Positions 30,654 through 43,661 of a DNA stretch of 64,000 nucleotides are shown here, one piece after another. Source of the stretch: Williamsia soli (GTDB taxonomy: Bacteria > Actinomycetota > Actinomycetes > Mycobacteriales > Mycobacteriaceae); the NCBI RefSeq assembly GCF_017377795.1, contig NZ_JAFRDR010000012.1:108615-172614 (forward strand), in the 5' to 3' direction. The translations under genes were made by a program, and so were the position numbers. The notes under the pieces are model-generated. The model did no database searches, had not been told where the DNA came from, and saw nothing but the letters and a program-made list of their open reading frames with translations. How positions within the stretch are numbered: position 1 is the first letter of the stretch; every line of letters starts with the position of its first letter.

Positions 30654-31477
30654 GAATGAACCCCGGCGCCTTCGGTGTGGCCGGCCCGGACGCCCTCTGC
30701 CAACTCGGCGGTGAGCGCGCGGAGCGCCTCAGGACTCTCGGTCACGGCGCTGACCAGTGCAGATCCGACGATCACGCCATCGGCGTAGCCGGCGATCTCC
30801 GCGGCCTGCTTCTTGTTTCGCACGCCGAGACCCACACCGATCGGGATCTCGGAGTGCAACCGGACCCGGGCACAGAGTTCGGGGGCCATGGTCGACACAC
30901 TGTCGCGGGCACCGGTGACACCCATGGTGGAGGCCGCGTAGACGAACCCACTGCTCGCCTCGAGAGTCATCGCGAGCCGTTCCTCCGTCGACGACGGGGC
31001 GACGAGGAAGATCCGGTCGAGGTCGTGCTCGTGCGACGCGGCGATCCACTGATCGGCCTCTTCGGGGATCAGGTTGGGAGTGATCAAACCCAGTCCGCCA
31101 GCCCCGGCGAGGTCGCGCGCGAACGCATCGATGCCGTACGCCATCACCGGGTTCCAGTAGGTCATCACCACCGCGCTGCCACCGGCGTCGGAGATCGCCT
31201 CGACGGCCTTGAAGACGTCCTTGACACGGATACCCTGGCGCAGTGCCTGTTCGGCCGCTTCCTGGATGGTGGGTCCGTCCATCACCGGATCGGAGTACGG
31301 GACACCGACCTCGATGATGTCGCAGCCGGCCTCGACCATCGTGCGCATCGCGTCGAGCGATCCCGGCAGGTCGGGATAGCCGACCGGTAGGTAACCGATG
31401 AGGGCGCTACGTTTTTCCTCACGGCATTGAGCGAACAGCGGTCCCAGCCGAGAATCGGCCGACGGGGATTCAGGCAT
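30650..31477 (-). CDS. trpA: Tryptophan synthase alpha subunit
   Basis: A 275-residue TIM barrel that splits indole-3-glycerol phosphate into indole and glyceraldehyde 3-phosphate. The catalytic pair is Glu56 and Asp67 in [16 protein letters not shown], equivalent to Glu49 and Asp60 of Salmonella. The phosphate site is IGVGLGVRN and the following loop. The ATG at 31477 overlaps the trpB stop by eight bases (ATGCCTGA); the open frame continues to 31600 inside trpB but is not homologous. It is followed directly by lgt. Confidence 0.95.
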   Translation of the reverse strand: MPESPSADSRLGPLFAQCREEKRSALIGYLPVGYPDLPGSLDAMRTMVEAGCDIIEVGVPYSDPVMDGPTIQEAAEQALRQGIRVKDVFKAVEAISDAGGSAVVMTYWNPVMAYGIDAFARDLAGAGGLGLITPNLIPEEADQWIAASHEHDLDRIFLVAPSSTEERLAMTLEASSGFVYAASTMGVTGARDSVSTMAPELCARVRLHSEIPIGVGLGVRNKKQAAEIAGYADGVIVGSALVSAVTESPEALRALTAELAEGVRAGHTEGAGVHS

Positions 31478-32744
31478 GACCATCCACTTCGAAGAGTCCG
31501 AACCACTTGGCGGCGGTGTCGACGTCCTTGTCGCCACGCCCGGACAGGTTGACCACGATGATCGAGTCGGCACCGAGCTCTGGACCCAATTTGAGGGCAC
31601 CGGCTACGGCGTGCGCCGATTCGATGGCCGGGATGATGCCTTCCTTGCGACTGAGCAGTGCCAGCGCGTCCATTGCCTCGGTGTCGGTGATCGGCCGGTA
31701 TTCGGCCCTGCCGATGTCCTTGAGGTACGCGTGCTCGGGTCCCACGCCCGGGTAGTCCAGGCCGGCAGAGATCGAATGCGATTCGGTGGTCTGCCCGTCG
31801 CCGTCCTGCAGCAGATATGAGTAGGCGCCTTGGAAGGCACCCGGGGTTCCGCCGGTGAAGGTTGCCGCATGTCGACCGGTTTCGACGCCGTCTCCGGCCG
31901 CCTCGTAGCCGATCAGCCGAACATCGGTGTCGTCGAGGAACGGATGGAAGATGCCGATCGCGTTGGAGCCGCCGCCGACACACGCGACGACCGCATCAGG
32001 CAATCGACCCGCGGCCTGCTGGATCTGCTGACGGGCCTCGAGCCCGACCACTCGTTGCAGGTCACGCACCATCATCGGGAACGGATGGGGTCCGGCCGCG
32101 GTGCCGAAACAGTAGTACGTGTCGTGCGCGTTGGTGACCCAGTCGCGCATCGCCTCGTTGATGGCATCTTTCAGAGTCGCCGAACCGGTTTCGACGGATA
32201 CGACCGACGCGCCCAGCAGCCTCATCCGGGCGACATTGAGAGCCTGCCGTTCGGTGTCGACCCGGCCCATGTAGACGATGCATTCTTGGCCGAGCATCGC
32301 GCACGCCGTGGCGGTGGCCACCCCGTGCTGACCGGCACCGGTCTCCGCGATGACCCGATTCTTGCCCATCTTCTTCGCGAGCAACGCCTGCCCGAGCACG
32401 TTGTTGATCTTGTGGGATCCGGTGTGGTTCAGATCTTCTCGCTTGAGGAAGATGCGTGCCCCGCCGGCCAGCTCGGACAGTCTGGTGGCCTCGTACAACG
32501 GTGAGGGCCTGCCTGTGTAGTCGCGCTGGAGCCGATCGAGTTCGCCAAGGAACTCATCATCGGAGCGGACCTTCTCGTACGCGGCGGTGACCTCTTCGAT
32601 CACGGCCATCAGGGCCTCGGGTACATGCCGTCCGCCGTAGACACCGAAGTGACCACCGCGGTCGGGTTCCAGCGAGGTGCGGCTGACAAGGCCGGCGCTG
32701 GCGGAAGGTAGATCGGAAAGGGGTGCGGGAGACGACGACGTCAT
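31470..32744 (-). CDS. trpB: Tryptophan synthase beta subunit
   Basis: A 424-residue PLP enzyme joining indole and serine to tryptophan. The PLP lysine is Lys112 in [10 protein letters not shown]; the phosphate loop is [10 protein letters not shown], and the catalytic Glu lies in [10 protein letters not shown]. About 30 variable N-terminal residues precede [17 protein letters not shown]. It lies 16 bases after trpC and overlaps trpA. No clear ribosome site was seen before the ATG, so coupling to trpC translation is possible. Confidence 0.96.
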   Translation of the reverse strand: MTSSSPAPLSDLPSASAGLVSRTSLEPDRGGHFGVYGGRHVPEALMAVIEEVTAAYEKVRSDDEFLGELDRLQRDYTGRPSPLYEATRLSELAGGARIFLKREDLNHTGSHKINNVLGQALLAKKMGKNRVIAETGAGQHGVATATACAMLGQECIVYMGRVDTERQALNVARMRLLGASVVSVETGSATLKDAINEAMRDWVTNAHDTYYCFGTAAGPHPFPMMVRDLQRVVGLEARQQIQQAAGRLPDAVVACVGGGSNAIGIFHPFLDDTDVRLIGYEAAGDGVETGRHAATFTGGTPGAFQGAYSYLLQDGDGQTTESHSISAGLDYPGVGPEHAYLKDIGRAEYRPITDTEAMDALALLSRKEGIIPAIESAHAVAGALKLGPELGADSIIVVNLSGRGDKDVDTAAKWFGLFEVDGHA

Positions 32745-32760
32745 AAGGGAGACTCAGGGC

Positions 32761-33579
32761 CTATCGGACTGGTTTCGGGCAGGACGGATGTGTTCCGGCG
32801 GTGACCAGTTCGGAGACTGCGGCACGAGGATCACCAGAGGTGACCAGACCTTCTCCGACCAGCACCGCATCGGCACCGGCTCCGGCGTAGGCCAGCAGGT
32901 CGGCGGTGCCGCGGACCCCGGACTCAGCGATCCGGATCACCTGTGAAGGCAGTCCGGGGGCGATCCGGGAGAAACTGTCTCGATCGACCTCGAGAGTTTT
33001 GAGGTTGCGGGCATTGACACCCACTACCGACGCACCCGCTTGCAAGGCGCGGTCCGCCTCTTCCTCGGTGTGCACCTCGACCAGCGCCGTCATACCGAGC
33101 GACTCCGTGCGATCGAGCAGGGCGGAGAGCACGTTCTGCTCGAGTGCCGCCACGATCAGCAGGATGACATCTGCACCGCGGGCGCGCGCCTCATGGATCT
33201 GGTACGGACCGACGATGAAGTCTTTGCGGAGGACCGGGATCTGTACCGCGGCACGTACCGCGTCCAGATCTGCGAGCGAACCGCGGAACCGGCGTTCCTC
33301 GGTCAGGACGCTGATGATCCGGGCGCCACCGGCCTCATAAGCCGATGCCAGGGCAGCCGGGTCGACGATGTCGGCCAGGTCGCCTTTGGAGGGGCTCGCC
33401 CGCTTCACCTCTGCGATGACCCCGATGCCCGGCTCGCGCAGAGCCGCTGCAGCGTCGATGGGGTCTGGTGCTGCTGCGGAAGCTGCCTTGATCGCGGTGA
33501 AGTCGATCACTGATTCGCGGGCAGCCACATCGGCCTTGACTCCGGCGAGTATTGAGTCGAGGACGGTTTGCGTGCTCAT
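32761..33579 (-). CDS. trpC: Indole-3-glycerol phosphate synthase
   Basis: A 272-residue TIM barrel, a stand-alone TrpC not fused to TrpF. Catalytic residues appear in [14 protein letters not shown] (Glu and Lys), PVLRKDFIV (Lys) and [14 protein letters not shown] (Glu-Asn region). It converts CdRP to indole-3-glycerol phosphate. The ATG at 33579 has AAAGGGG at a good distance and lies two bases after the stop of a small ORF with tandem Trp codons (33582-33710), a possible attenuation or coupling leader. The open frame to 33702 is not homologous. Confidence 0.95.
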   Translation of the reverse strand: MSTQTVLDSILAGVKADVAARESVIDFTAIKAASAAAPDPIDAAAALREPGIGVIAEVKRASPSKGDLADIVDPAALASAYEAGGARIISVLTEERRFRGSLADLDAVRAAVQIPVLRKDFIVGPYQIHEARARGADVILLIVAALEQNVLSALLDRTESLGMTALVEVHTEEEADRALQAGASVVGVNARNLKTLEVDRDSFSRIAPGLPSQVIRIAESGVRGTADLLAYAGAGADAVLVGEGLVTSGDPRAAVSELVTAGTHPSCPKPVR

Positions 33580-33581
33580 GA

Positions 33582-33710
33582 TCAACCCCTTTCTGACGCG
33601 ACTGACGAGGTTGCGCCCTGCTTGGTCATGCACACGGCTGCTCGTGTTTTCAGTACACAAAGGGTAGCTGCGGCCCCGCCGCGACCGGATTCGGGGTACC
33701 ACCAGTCCAC
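33582..33710 (-). CDS. Possible Trp leader peptide ORF ahead of trpC
   Basis: A 42-codon frame starting GTG GAC TGG TGG TAC (V-D-W-W-Y) and ending with TGA two bases before the trpC ATG. Two adjacent Trp codons at positions 3 and 4 are very rare by chance and are the hallmark of trp leader peptides. Just after them the RNA can form GCGGC-GGG-GCCGC, or instead pair CCCCG with CGGGG, mutually exclusive because they share bases. ACACG/CGTGT follows. The ribosome site of trpC lies within its last codons. A leader inside the operon, between the membrane gene and trpC, is unusual. Translation is not shown, and part of the frame could be untranslated spacer. Confidence 0.5.
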   Translation of the reverse strand: MDWWYPESGRGGAAATLCVLKTRAAVCMTKQGATSSVASERG

Positions 33711-33727
33711 GTGAATCCCGTCACTTT

Positions 33728-34519
33728 TCACCGGTCTGCCGGCCCGATGGTCGGATCGTCGCCGGTATCGAGTGCATCCCACAGCAAGCGTTCGTTGTTC
33801 CCGGAGTCCGTCTCGGCGGACGGCACCGACTCGGCTGCCGGCCCGGATTCGTCCTCGGGGTCTGCGCTCGCGGTGGTCGCTGCCTTCTTCTCGGCCGCCC
33901 GCTGGGCGAAGACCTGCTCCTCGAGTTCGGCCCGCCGAGCCGCAGGCGACTTGTACTTCGACGACATCGGCGCATCACGAGATGCGATCTGGAGCATGAC
34001 AACAGCGCCCAGAACCGCGCAGGCGGTGCCGAGACAGACGATCAACCCGGGCAGTACCGAGGTGTCGACCTGAACAGCCTGGTAGCGGTTGGGCAGATCG
34101 ATGACGTCCGCGGCGTACGAGGTGTGATCGTCTCCGGTCAGCAGGGTCAGGGCGGGGAGCAGGCCGAGTACGGCGACGGCGGCAACGACTATCGCTGTCA
34201 GCCGCAACGCCCACCCACGCAGTGACGCCGCTGCCGCGATCCCCGCGAGGAGCACCAGCGCGAGCGGTGTCAACAGCGGCGTCCAGTCCGATCCCTTCAC
34301 CGTGAACGTACGGGGCGGGGCCAAACCGTCGGCTCCGATGAGCTCGGCCCAGGTCATTCGTGACGCGCTCCAGAAGGCCACGGCGGCGAGCCCGAGCAAC
34401 AACGCGATGATCCCGAGTCGTCTGCCCCGGCCGGCCCGGGCGGACGCCGCTGCCGAGGTCGAGGCGGGAACAGGCGTCGGGTCCGGTCCGGCAGGCGTCG
34501 GGTCTGTGGGCTCACTCAT
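33728..34519 (-). CDS. Trp-operon-associated membrane protein (TIGR02234-like)
   Basis: A 263-residue protein with a Pro/Ala-rich N-terminus, four transmembrane helices (about 37-58, 83-103, 109-131 and 162-182) and a charged C-terminal tail. It belongs to the actinobacterial family found between trpE and trpC (like M. tuberculosis Rv1610); its function is unknown, and a link to tryptophan or precursor handling rests only on gene order. The ATG at 34519 overlaps the trpE stop by eight bases (ATGAGTGA); an ATG at 34531 is also in frame. Confidence 0.8.
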   Translation of the reverse strand: MSEPTDPTPAGPDPTPVPASTSAAASARAGRGRRLGIIALLLGLAAVAFWSASRMTWAELIGADGLAPPRTFTVKGSDWTPLLTPLALVLLAGIAAAASLRGWALRLTAIVVAAVAVLGLLPALTLLTGDDHTSYAADVIDLPNRYQAVQVDTSVLPGLIVCLGTACAVLGAVVMLQIASRDAPMSSKYKSPAARRAELEEQVFAQRAAEKKAATTASADPEDESGPAAESVPSAETDSGNNERLLWDALDTGDDPTIGPADR

Positions 34520-36071
34520 CGCCGGACCCACTCACCCGGGTCATGGTTCCTGCCGCCGCGATGGCCCGCAGGACGGCGCTGGCCTTGTTGCTGGCCTCGT
34601 TGTATTCGTAGTCGGGTTCGCTGTCCGCCACGACTCCCCCGCCGGCCTGCACATAGGCGCGACCCTCCTTGAGTACGGCGGTGCGGATCGCGATCGCGGT
34701 GTCGGCGTCCCCCGCGAAGTCGAGATAACCCACGATGCCGCCGTACAGCCCGCGCCTGGTCTTCTCGTGTTCGTCGATCAACTCCATGGCCCGTACCTTG
34801 GGGGCGCCGGTCAGCGTGCCCGCCGGGAAGCAGGCGTTGACCGCATCGAGCGCGGTCTTGCCGGACCGGAGATGGCCGGTCACCGTCGACACCAGATGCA
34901 TCACGTGGCTGTAGCGCTCGATGTGCCGATAGTCGCGGACCTCGACCGTGCCCGGTTCGCAGACCCTGCCGAGATCGTTGCGCCCGAGATCCACGAGCAT
35001 CAGATGCTCCGAGTTCTCCTTCTCGTCCGCGAGCAGGTCCTTCTCGAGCAGGACGTCCTCGGATTCGTCGGCGCCCCGCCAGCGGGTCCCCGCGATGGGA
35101 TGGGTGGTGGCCACCGAATCCTTCACGGTCACAAGGGCTTCCGGACTCGAACCCACGATGGTGAAGTCGGGTCCGTCGTTACCGGGAACCCGGAGCAGGT
35201 ACATGTAAGGGCTGGGGTTGGTCGTGCGCAACACCCGATACACGTCGATCGGGTCGGCGTCGGTCTTCATCTCGAAGCGCATCGAGGGCACCACCTGGAA
35301 CGCCTCGCCCGCCTCGATCTCCGACACCAGACTCGTCACTATCGTCCCGTACTCCTCGCGGGTGCGTTGGGCCTCGAACTCGGGGACGGCACTGCGGTAC
35401 GTCGAGACGGTCGACGGCGCAGGCGCGGCGAGGGCTGCGGTCATCGTGTCGAGCCGGGCCACCGCGTCGGCGTAGGCGTGTTCCGCGCGGTCGTCGGTCC
35501 CGTCCCAGTTGACCGCGTTGGCGATCAGCGTGATGGTGCCCTCGTGGTGATCGACCGCCGCGATGTCGGTTGCCAGGAGCATCAGCATCTCGGGCAACTT
35601 CAGATCGTTCTCCGTGGTGTCGGGGAGGCGTTCGAGACGCCGCACCGCGTCGTAGGCGAGGAAGCCCACGAACCCGCCGGTCAGTGGCGGTAGGCCGGGA
35701 AAGCGATCGGTCGCGAGTATCTTCAAGGACTCGGCCAGGGCCGCCAGCGGGTTTCCGCCCGACGGGGCGCCCGCGGGCTGGGTGCCCCACCACTGCGCTT
35801 CGCCGTCCACCGAGGTCAACGCGGCGGGCGAACCAGCTCCGATGAAGGACCAGCGCGACCATGACCGACCGTTCTCCGCGGATTCGAGCAGGAACGTCCC
35901 GGGCCGGTCGCCGGCGAGCTTGCGGTAGGCACCCAGGGGCGTCTCCGAGTCGGCGAGCACCTTGCGGGTCACCGGTACCACCCGGTGATCGGCGGCCAGT
36001 TCGAGGAACTGTGCCAACGTGGTGGTGTCTGGGAAGCCGCCTGCAGTCGAGGCGGTGGTCTTGTTCGGCAT
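34512..36071 (-). CDS. trpE: Anthranilate synthase component I
   Basis: A 519-residue enzyme forming anthranilate from chorismate with the TrpG amidotransferase, which is not in this window. The N-terminal domain has [19 protein letters not shown], containing the LLES-type tryptophan feedback site. The chorismate-binding domain has [47 protein letters not shown] and [16 protein letters not shown]. The ATG at 36071 has AGGTGA at a suitable distance; a GTG two codons upstream would overlap that site. It starts 25 bases after the tautomerase gene. Confidence 0.95.
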   Translation of the reverse strand: MPNKTTASTAGGFPDTTTLAQFLELAADHRVVPVTRKVLADSETPLGAYRKLAGDRPGTFLLESAENGRSWSRWSFIGAGSPAALTSVDGEAQWWGTQPAGAPSGGNPLAALAESLKILATDRFPGLPPLTGGFVGFLAYDAVRRLERLPDTTENDLKLPEMLMLLATDIAAVDHHEGTITLIANAVNWDGTDDRAEHAYADAVARLDTMTAALAAPAPSTVSTYRSAVPEFEAQRTREEYGTIVTSLVSEIEAGEAFQVVPSMRFEMKTDADPIDVYRVLRTTNPSPYMYLLRVPGNDGPDFTIVGSSPEALVTVKDSVATTHPIAGTRWRGADESEDVLLEKDLLADEKENSEHLMLVDLGRNDLGRVCEPGTVEVRDYRHIERYSHVMHLVSTVTGHLRSGKTALDAVNACFPAGTLTGAPKVRAMELIDEHEKTRRGLYGGIVGYLDFAGDADTAIAIRTAVLKEGRAYVQAGGGVVADSEPDYEYNEASNKASAVLRAIAAAGTMTRVSGSGDE

Positions 36072-36096
36072 CGTCACCTAGTGTCCCAGCCCGCCG

Positions 36097-36279
36097 CTAC
36101 TGCCCGAGCGGCTCCCCACCCACACCCCAATGCGAGCGCGGGACCTCGGTGATCGTGACCCACACCGAATCGGGGTTCTTGCCGGTGGCGCGCGCATATG
36201 CCTCGGTCACGGCAGCGATGGTCTCGCGCTTCACACGGTCACTGAGCCCGGGGGTCTGCGAGATCTGGATCAATGGCAT
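36097..36279 (-). CDS. 4-oxalocrotonate tautomerase-family protein
   Basis: A 60-residue tautomerase of the usual 4-OT length. Met1 is followed by Pro2 (MPLIQISQTPGL), the N-terminal proline that acts as general base in this superfamily. VTEAYARATGKNPDSVWVTITEVPRSHWGVGG matches the remaining conserved core. GAGGGA precedes the ATG. It lies between hisI and trpE with gaps of 40 and 25 bases, so it is co-transcribed with amino-acid genes although no tautomerase step is known in those pathways. The substrate is unknown. Confidence 0.85.
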   Translation of the reverse strand: MPLIQISQTPGLSDRVKRETIAAVTEAYARATGKNPDSVWVTITEVPRSHWGVGGEPLGQ

Positions 36280-36319
36280 CGATGGGTGTCCCTCACTGTT
36301 GTCGCTGGAAAGTCGGTGG

Positions 36320-36667
36320 TCAGGAAATCGTGGTGAACAGGACATTCGCGTCGAAGCAGGTGTGGTCACCGGTGTGGCAGGCGGCACCGGTCTGTTCGAC
36401 GGTCAGGAGCACGGTGTCACCGTCGCAGTCCAGACGGACCTCGGTGACCTTCTGCGTGTGACCACTGGTCTCCCCCTTGACCCACTGCTTGCCGCGCGAG
36501 CGCGAGAAGTAGGTGGCCTCACCGGTGTCCAGGGTGCGGGCGAGTGCGTCGTCGTCCATCCAGGCGACCATGAGAACCTGACCGGTGCCCGCTTCCTGCA
36601 CCACGGCGCAGACCAGCCCGTCGGCGTTGCGTTTGAGCTGTCCTGCTATCCGGGCATCCAGCGACAT
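36320..36667 (-). CDS. hisI: Phosphoribosyl-AMP cyclohydrolase
   Basis: A 115-residue stand-alone HisI (not fused to HisE) that opens the purine ring of PR-AMP in step three of histidine synthesis. Zn and Mg ligands appear in [29 protein letters not shown] (DCDGD and the CHTG-C cysteines), and [16 protein letters not shown] is the conserved substrate segment. GAGGAG lies before the ATG at 36667. It lies 43 bases after hisF. Confidence 0.95.
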   Translation of the reverse strand: MSLDARIAGQLKRNADGLVCAVVQEAGTGQVLMVAWMDDDALARTLDTGEATYFSRSRGKQWVKGETSGHTQKVTEVRLDCDGDTVLLTVEQTGAACHTGDHTCFDANVLFTTIS

Positions 36668-36710
36668 GTCGTCCACTCCTCGTACGTAAAGATCTGGCGC
36701 AGTGCGGCGT

Positions 36711-37484
36711 TCAGCGCACCGGGATCTGATCGGCGCGCATGGCGTCCTTGACCTGGCCGATGGTGAGCTCACCGAAATGGAAGACCGAGGCGGCCAGCAC
36801 CGCGTCTGCTCCGCAACGCACAGCGGGTGGGAAGTGTTCCACCGCACCGGCGCCACCGCTGGCGATCACGGGTACGCCGACGGCTGCGCGCACCGCGGTG
36901 ATCATCGTCAGGTCGAAACCGTTCTTGGTCCCGTCGGCGTCCATGGAGTTCAACAAGATCTCGCCGACACCGAGGTCCTGGCCACGCCGGGCCCACTCGA
37001 CCGCGTCGATACCGGTGCCCTTGCGGCCGCCGTGGGTGGTGACCTCCCAGCCCGACGGCGTGGGCTTGTCACCCTCGGGGACGGTGCGGGCGTCCACGGA
37101 GAGCACGATGCACTGCGAGCCGAAATGCCTGCTCATCTCACCGAGGACATCGGGGTTGGCGATGGCGGCGGTGTTGACGCCCACCTTGTCGGCACCCGCG
37201 CGCAGCAGGATGTCGACGTCGGCGACCGTTCGCACGCCGCCGCCGACGGTCAACGGGATGAAGACCTGATCCGCGGTGCGACGGACGACGTCGAGCATGG
37301 TGCCACGATTGCCGCTCGAGGCGGTGACGTCGAGAAACGTCAGTTCATCGGCGCCCGCCGCGTCGTACGCCGCGGCGAGTTCCACGGGGTCGCCCGCATC
37401 GCGCAGGTTCTGGAAGTTGACGCCTTTGACCACACGGCCGTCGTCGACGTCCAGACACGGGATCACCCGCACAGCGACGGTCAT
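36711..37484 (-). CDS. hisF: Imidazole glycerol phosphate synthase cyclase subunit
   Basis: A 257-residue TIM barrel that uses ammonia from HisH to close the imidazole ring of IGP and release AICAR. The two catalytic aspartates are Asp12 ([13 protein letters not shown]) and Asp131 (LSVDA). The phosphate sites are GGGVRT and [10 protein letters not shown]. The ATG overlaps the impA stop by four bases (ATGA). Confidence 0.96.
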   Translation of the reverse strand: MTVAVRVIPCLDVDDGRVVKGVNFQNLRDAGDPVELAAAYDAAGADELTFLDVTASSGNRGTMLDVVRRTADQVFIPLTVGGGVRTVADVDILLRAGADKVGVNTAAIANPDVLGEMSRHFGSQCIVLSVDARTVPEGDKPTPSGWEVTTHGGRKGTGIDAVEWARRGQDLGVGEILLNSMDADGTKNGFDLTMITAVRAAVGVPVIASGGAGAVEHFPPAVRCGADAVLAASVFHFGELTIGQVKDAMRADQIPVR

Positions 37485-38341
37485 CGGTACTTCTCCTCAG
37501 GTGGCTCGAATGCGCCGGGATCGCCGAGTTGGCCGATCAGGTCCAGTAGTTCTTCGTGCGCTGCGGGGCCGGCGGCCAGTATCGAAGGCGACGTGACCGA
37601 CCACGGCCGTCCCTCGATGTCGCTGATGCGTCCACCGGCGGCCAGCACGAGCGCGGCACCACCGGCGTTGTCCCAGGCGTGATGGCCGAAGGTGACCGAA
37701 CCACCGAGCAACCCACCGGCGGTCAGCGCGAGGTCGTAGCCCGTGCTCCCGAACAGCCGTAGACGCGCGGTGCGCCGGCTCAGTTCCCCGAGCAGCGTCA
37801 CCCGGAACGCACCCGGGTACCGCCCGCGACTGGCGAGGTTGAAGGCCCCGAAGGCGATCATCGCCTCGCTGAGGGAGATGTCGGGCATCGGTGCGACGGG
37901 TTCGCCATTGCAGACCAGACCACCACCCACGAACCCCTGATAGTTCAGCCCCGACATGGGTAGCCACGTCAGTCCGAGAACCGGTTGACCGTCGTGAACC
38001 AGTGCCACCAACATGCCGGCGAGAGGCAGGCCGGCCGAGTAGTTGTAGGTGCCGTCGATCGGATCGACCACCCAGGCGGTGCCCGTGCTCAGGTCCGGGC
38101 CGCCGTACTCTTCACCGTGCACCGCGATTCCGGTGCGCTGCGACAGTTCGCCGCTCACCAGCCGTTCGAGCTCGAGGTCGAGTTCGGTCGCGAAGTCGCC
38201 CGGGCCCTTGGTCACCGCACTCGGGGCGCCCAGCCCTGCCAGGAACTTGTCGGTGACACCGTCGAGTACCTGCGCCGCGATCGCCAGCAGCTTCTCAGGG
38301 TCGAATCCGACCGGAAGCCCGCCTTCCACAACCGAATTCAT
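37481..38341 (-). CDS. impA: Inositol-monophosphatase-family protein (ImpA)
   Basis: A 286-residue Mg-dependent phosphatase. Metal-binding motifs are VHGEEYGG (Glu), [12 protein letters not shown] (DPIDGT) and [18 protein letters not shown] (WDxAGG). It sits between hisA and hisF exactly as impA does in M. tuberculosis, where such proteins have been linked to phosphoinositide synthesis; a histidinol-phosphatase role (HisN-like) is another reasonable reading, since no other candidate lies in the cluster. The ATG at 38341 is used; its ribosome site is weak, and the longer frame runs into hisA. Confidence 0.88.
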   Translation of the reverse strand: MNSVVEGGLPVGFDPEKLLAIAAQVLDGVTDKFLAGLGAPSAVTKGPGDFATELDLELERLVSGELSQRTGIAVHGEEYGGPDLSTGTAWVVDPIDGTYNYSAGLPLAGMLVALVHDGQPVLGLTWLPMSGLNYQGFVGGGLVCNGEPVAPMPDISLSEAMIAFGAFNLASRGRYPGAFRVTLLGELSRRTARLRLFGSTGYDLALTAGGLLGGSVTFGHHAWDNAGGAALVLAAGGRISDIEGRPWSVTSPSILAAGPAAHEELLDLIGQLGDPGAFEPPEEKYR

Positions 38342-38354
38342 GAGGAAACTGGGC

Positions 38355-39095
38355 TCACGTCGCGACCGCCGCAAGCGCCTCGACGAGCGTGAACCGACCC
38401 GCGTAAAGCGCCTTGCCGACGATCGCGCCTTCCACGCCCTCGTCGACGAGCCCGGCAATGGCGACGAGGTCATCGAGAGTCGAGACCCCACCCGAAGCCA
38501 CCACCGGCGCATCGGTTTTGGCGGTCACCTCACGCAGCAACTCGAGGTTGGGCCCGGTCAGGGTGCCGTCTTTGGTGACGTCGGTGACCACGTAACGGCT
38601 GCAGCCGTCCCGCTCGAGTCGCTCGAGGACGTCCCACAGCTCGCCGCCGTCGGACACCCAGCCGCGCCCGCGCAGGCGGTAGGAGCCGTCGACCAACTGG
38701 ACGTCGAGGCCCACTGCGATGCGATCGCCGTATTCGCCGATCGACCGCGAGCACCACTCCGGGTTCTCCAGGGCGGCGGTGCCCAGGTTCACCCGCGCGC
38801 AACCGGTGGCCAGTGCGGCCTTGAGTGACTCGTCGTCGCGGATACCGCCGGACAACTCCACCTTCACGTCGAGCTCATCGATGACGCCGGCGAGCAGGTC
38901 GCGGTTGCTACCCCGCCCGAACGCGGCGTCGAGATCCACCAGGTGCACCCACTCAGCACCGTCGCGCTGCCAGGTCAGCGCGGCGTCACGCGGTGAACCG
39001 TAGGAGGTTTCACTGCCGGCCGCGCCCTGCACCAGGCGTACCGCCTGGCCGTCGGCCACATCGACCGCCGGAAGCAGTTCAAGTCGGGCGTTCAT
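38355..39095 (-). CDS. priA: Phosphoribosyl isomerase A (HisA, probably bifunctional HisA/TrpF)
   Basis: A 246-residue TIM barrel isomerising ProFAR for histidine. Catalytic aspartates are Asp12 ([15 protein letters not shown]) and Asp176 ([12 protein letters not shown]). In Mycobacteriales this protein (PriA) also does the TrpF step on phosphoribosyl-anthranilate; no trpF occurs in the trp genes here, which fits. GGGAG stands before the ATG. hisA is the usual E. coli name. Confidence 0.94.
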   Translation of the reverse strand: MNARLELLPAVDVADGQAVRLVQGAAGSETSYGSPRDAALTWQRDGAEWVHLVDLDAAFGRGSNRDLLAGVIDELDVKVELSGGIRDDESLKAALATGCARVNLGTAALENPEWCSRSIGEYGDRIAVGLDVQLVDGSYRLRGRGWVSDGGELWDVLERLERDGCSRYVVTDVTKDGTLTGPNLELLREVTAKTDAPVVASGGVSTLDDLVAIAGLVDEGVEGAIVGKALYAGRFTLVEALAAVAT

Positions 39096-39101
39096 GGGGT
39101 G

Positions 39102-39359
39102 TCAATCTCCCTCGGTTGTAGATTTCGGGTCGGATTCCGCGCGCATTGCATCGGCCGCGCGGTCGACCATCCGGTTGGCAACGATACCCATCGCGGCCAC
39201 GGCGAGAATCAGCGCCAGCACCGCCACGATCAGAGCCGCGACAGGCGAGAGCTGCGCCAACCCGATCACCACGGGTACCGAGATGGCGAGAACCAGCGCG
39301 CCGGCTCCGAGTGAGAACAACGCGAGCCGGGCGAACGAGAAACGCCGCTGCTGTGTCAT
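39102..39359 (-). CDS. Small two-helix membrane protein in the his operon
   Basis: An 85-residue protein with two transmembrane helices (about residues 12-33 and 40-61) and a charged C-terminus. It lies between hisH and hisA with gaps of 31 and 6 bases, so it is part of the operon. Similar small membrane proteins are common in actinobacterial amino-acid operons, but no function is known. Its stop comes just before the ribosome site of hisA, which allows coupling. Confidence 0.7.
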   Translation of the reverse strand: MTQQRRFSFARLALFSLGAGALVLAISVPVVIGLAQLSPVAALIVAVLALILAVAAMGIVANRMVDRAADAMRAESDPKSTTEGD

Positions 39360-39390
39360 CGGATGTTGGGCGAGGTGGGCTCGATCGCGC

Positions 39391-40031
39391 TCATTCGAGC
39401 GACCGGACCCAATTGCTCAAGAGCCGCGCGCCGGCGTCGCCGGATTTCTCGGGATGGAACTGGGTCGCGGACAGTGGTCCGTTCTCGACGGCCGCGAGGA
39501 ATCGGCCGCCGTGTTCTGACCAGGTCAGTTTCGCCGGCTTCAGAGGTCCGTCCGCGGCCAGTTCCCAACTCTGCGCGGCGTACGAGTGGACGAAGTAGAA
39601 CCGCTCATCCTCGCCCATCCCCTCGAACAGGACCGAATCCGGTTCGCTCTCGACGGTGTTCCAGCCCATGTGCGGCAGCACGGGGGCGGGCAGTGCGGTG
39701 ACCGTCCCCGGCCACTGACCGCAGCCATCCGCCTCGACCCCGAACTCGACGCCCCGCTCGAACAGGATCTGCATGCCCACGCAGATTCCGAGTACCGGCC
39801 TGCCACCGGCGAGTCGCTCGTCGATGATCCGGTCGCCCTTGACCTCGAGCAGGCCGGCCATGCACGTGGCATAGGCGCCGACGCCGGGAACCACGAGCCC
39901 GTCGGCCTCGAGCGCGACCTTTGGTTCCGAGGTGACCGTCACCTGGGCGCCGGTTCGTTCCAGCGCCCGCTGCGCCGAGCGAAGGTTGCCGGACCCGTAG
40001 TCGAGGATCGCGACCGTGCGGTCGCCCGTGC

Positions 40032-40035
<4 letters not shown>
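39391..40035 (-). CDS. hisH: Imidazole glycerol phosphate synthase glutaminase subunit
   Basis: A 214-residue class I glutamine amidotransferase feeding ammonia to HisF. The triad is Cys85 (LGICVGMQ), His194 and Glu196 (TQFHPEKSG); the PGVGAY oxyanion strand is present. The GTG start overlaps the hisB stop (GTGA). Confidence 0.95.
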
Positions 40036-43098
<3,063 letters not shown>

Positions 43099-43214
43099 GG
43101 ACACTGACTCCTGACAATTGGTGAACGATCCACAGTTCGCCATGGACTGACCTCAAGGATATGCGGTCCGGCCAGCCGTTTTCACCGGTGGTCCACAGCA
43201 CTACGATTCTCGGC

Positions 43215-43601
43215 ATGGTCTTCGCTGCCCGACTACTCATCAATGCCGTCGCCATCTGGATCGCCGCCGCGCTCGTCGGTGGCATCTCGATCGCCACCGA
43301 CGGTCGCGACACCGCTGCTCAGATCCTGGTGGTGCTGTTCATCGCCCTGGTCTTCACCATCGTGAACACCGCGATCAAACCGATCGTCCAGCTGCTCTCG
43401 CTACCGCTGCTGATACTGACCCTCGGACTGTTCACCCTGGTCATCAACGCGCTGATGCTGTTGCTGACGGCGTGGGTCACCGAGACCACGGACTTCGGAC
43501 TCAGCGTCGATGGCTTCTGGACCGCGATCTGGGGTTCGATTATCATCTCGATCGTGAACTTTTTGCTCGGCGCGCTGGTTCCCGACCGTCAAGACCGATA
43601 A
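43215..43601 (+). CDS. Phage-holin-4-like (PF04020-type) membrane protein
   Basis: A 128-residue protein with four transmembrane helices (about residues 5-25, 36-58, 62-86 and 100-121) and the family pattern NTAIKPIVQLLSLPLLILTLGLF. Despite the family name these are chromosomal proteins of unknown role, not lysis genes. The ATG at 43215 begins helix 1; an upstream ATG at 43161 adds unlike residues. It is divergent from hisD and followed by a weak hairpin. Confidence 0.8.
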   Translation: MVFAARLLINAVAIWIAAALVGGISIATDGRDTAAQILVVLFIALVFTIVNTAIKPIVQLLSLPLLILTLGLFTLVINALMLLLTAWVTETTDFGLSVDGFWTAIWGSIIISIVNFLLGALVPDRQDR

Positions 43602-43617
43602 TGTGCCCTTTTAGCGA

Positions 43618-43634
43618 CCCTGACCAGGGGTTTT
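43618..43634 (+). terminator. Weak hairpin with T run
   Basis: CCCTG-AC-CAGGG (43618-43629) is followed by GTTTT. The stem is only 5 bp, but its place, 17 bases after a stop codon and between convergent genes, fits a terminator. Confidence 0.35.
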
Positions 43635-43661
43635 GTTCGCCATAAGGACCCACTATCGGGA

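Noticed and set aside
43099..43214. Histidine attenuator before hisD
   Set aside because: The small upstream frame has no run of His codons and no convincing competing stems.
43215..43601. Holin-like protein as evidence of a prophage
   Set aside because: No other phage genes, att sites or integrase are present; this family is common on actinobacterial chromosomes.
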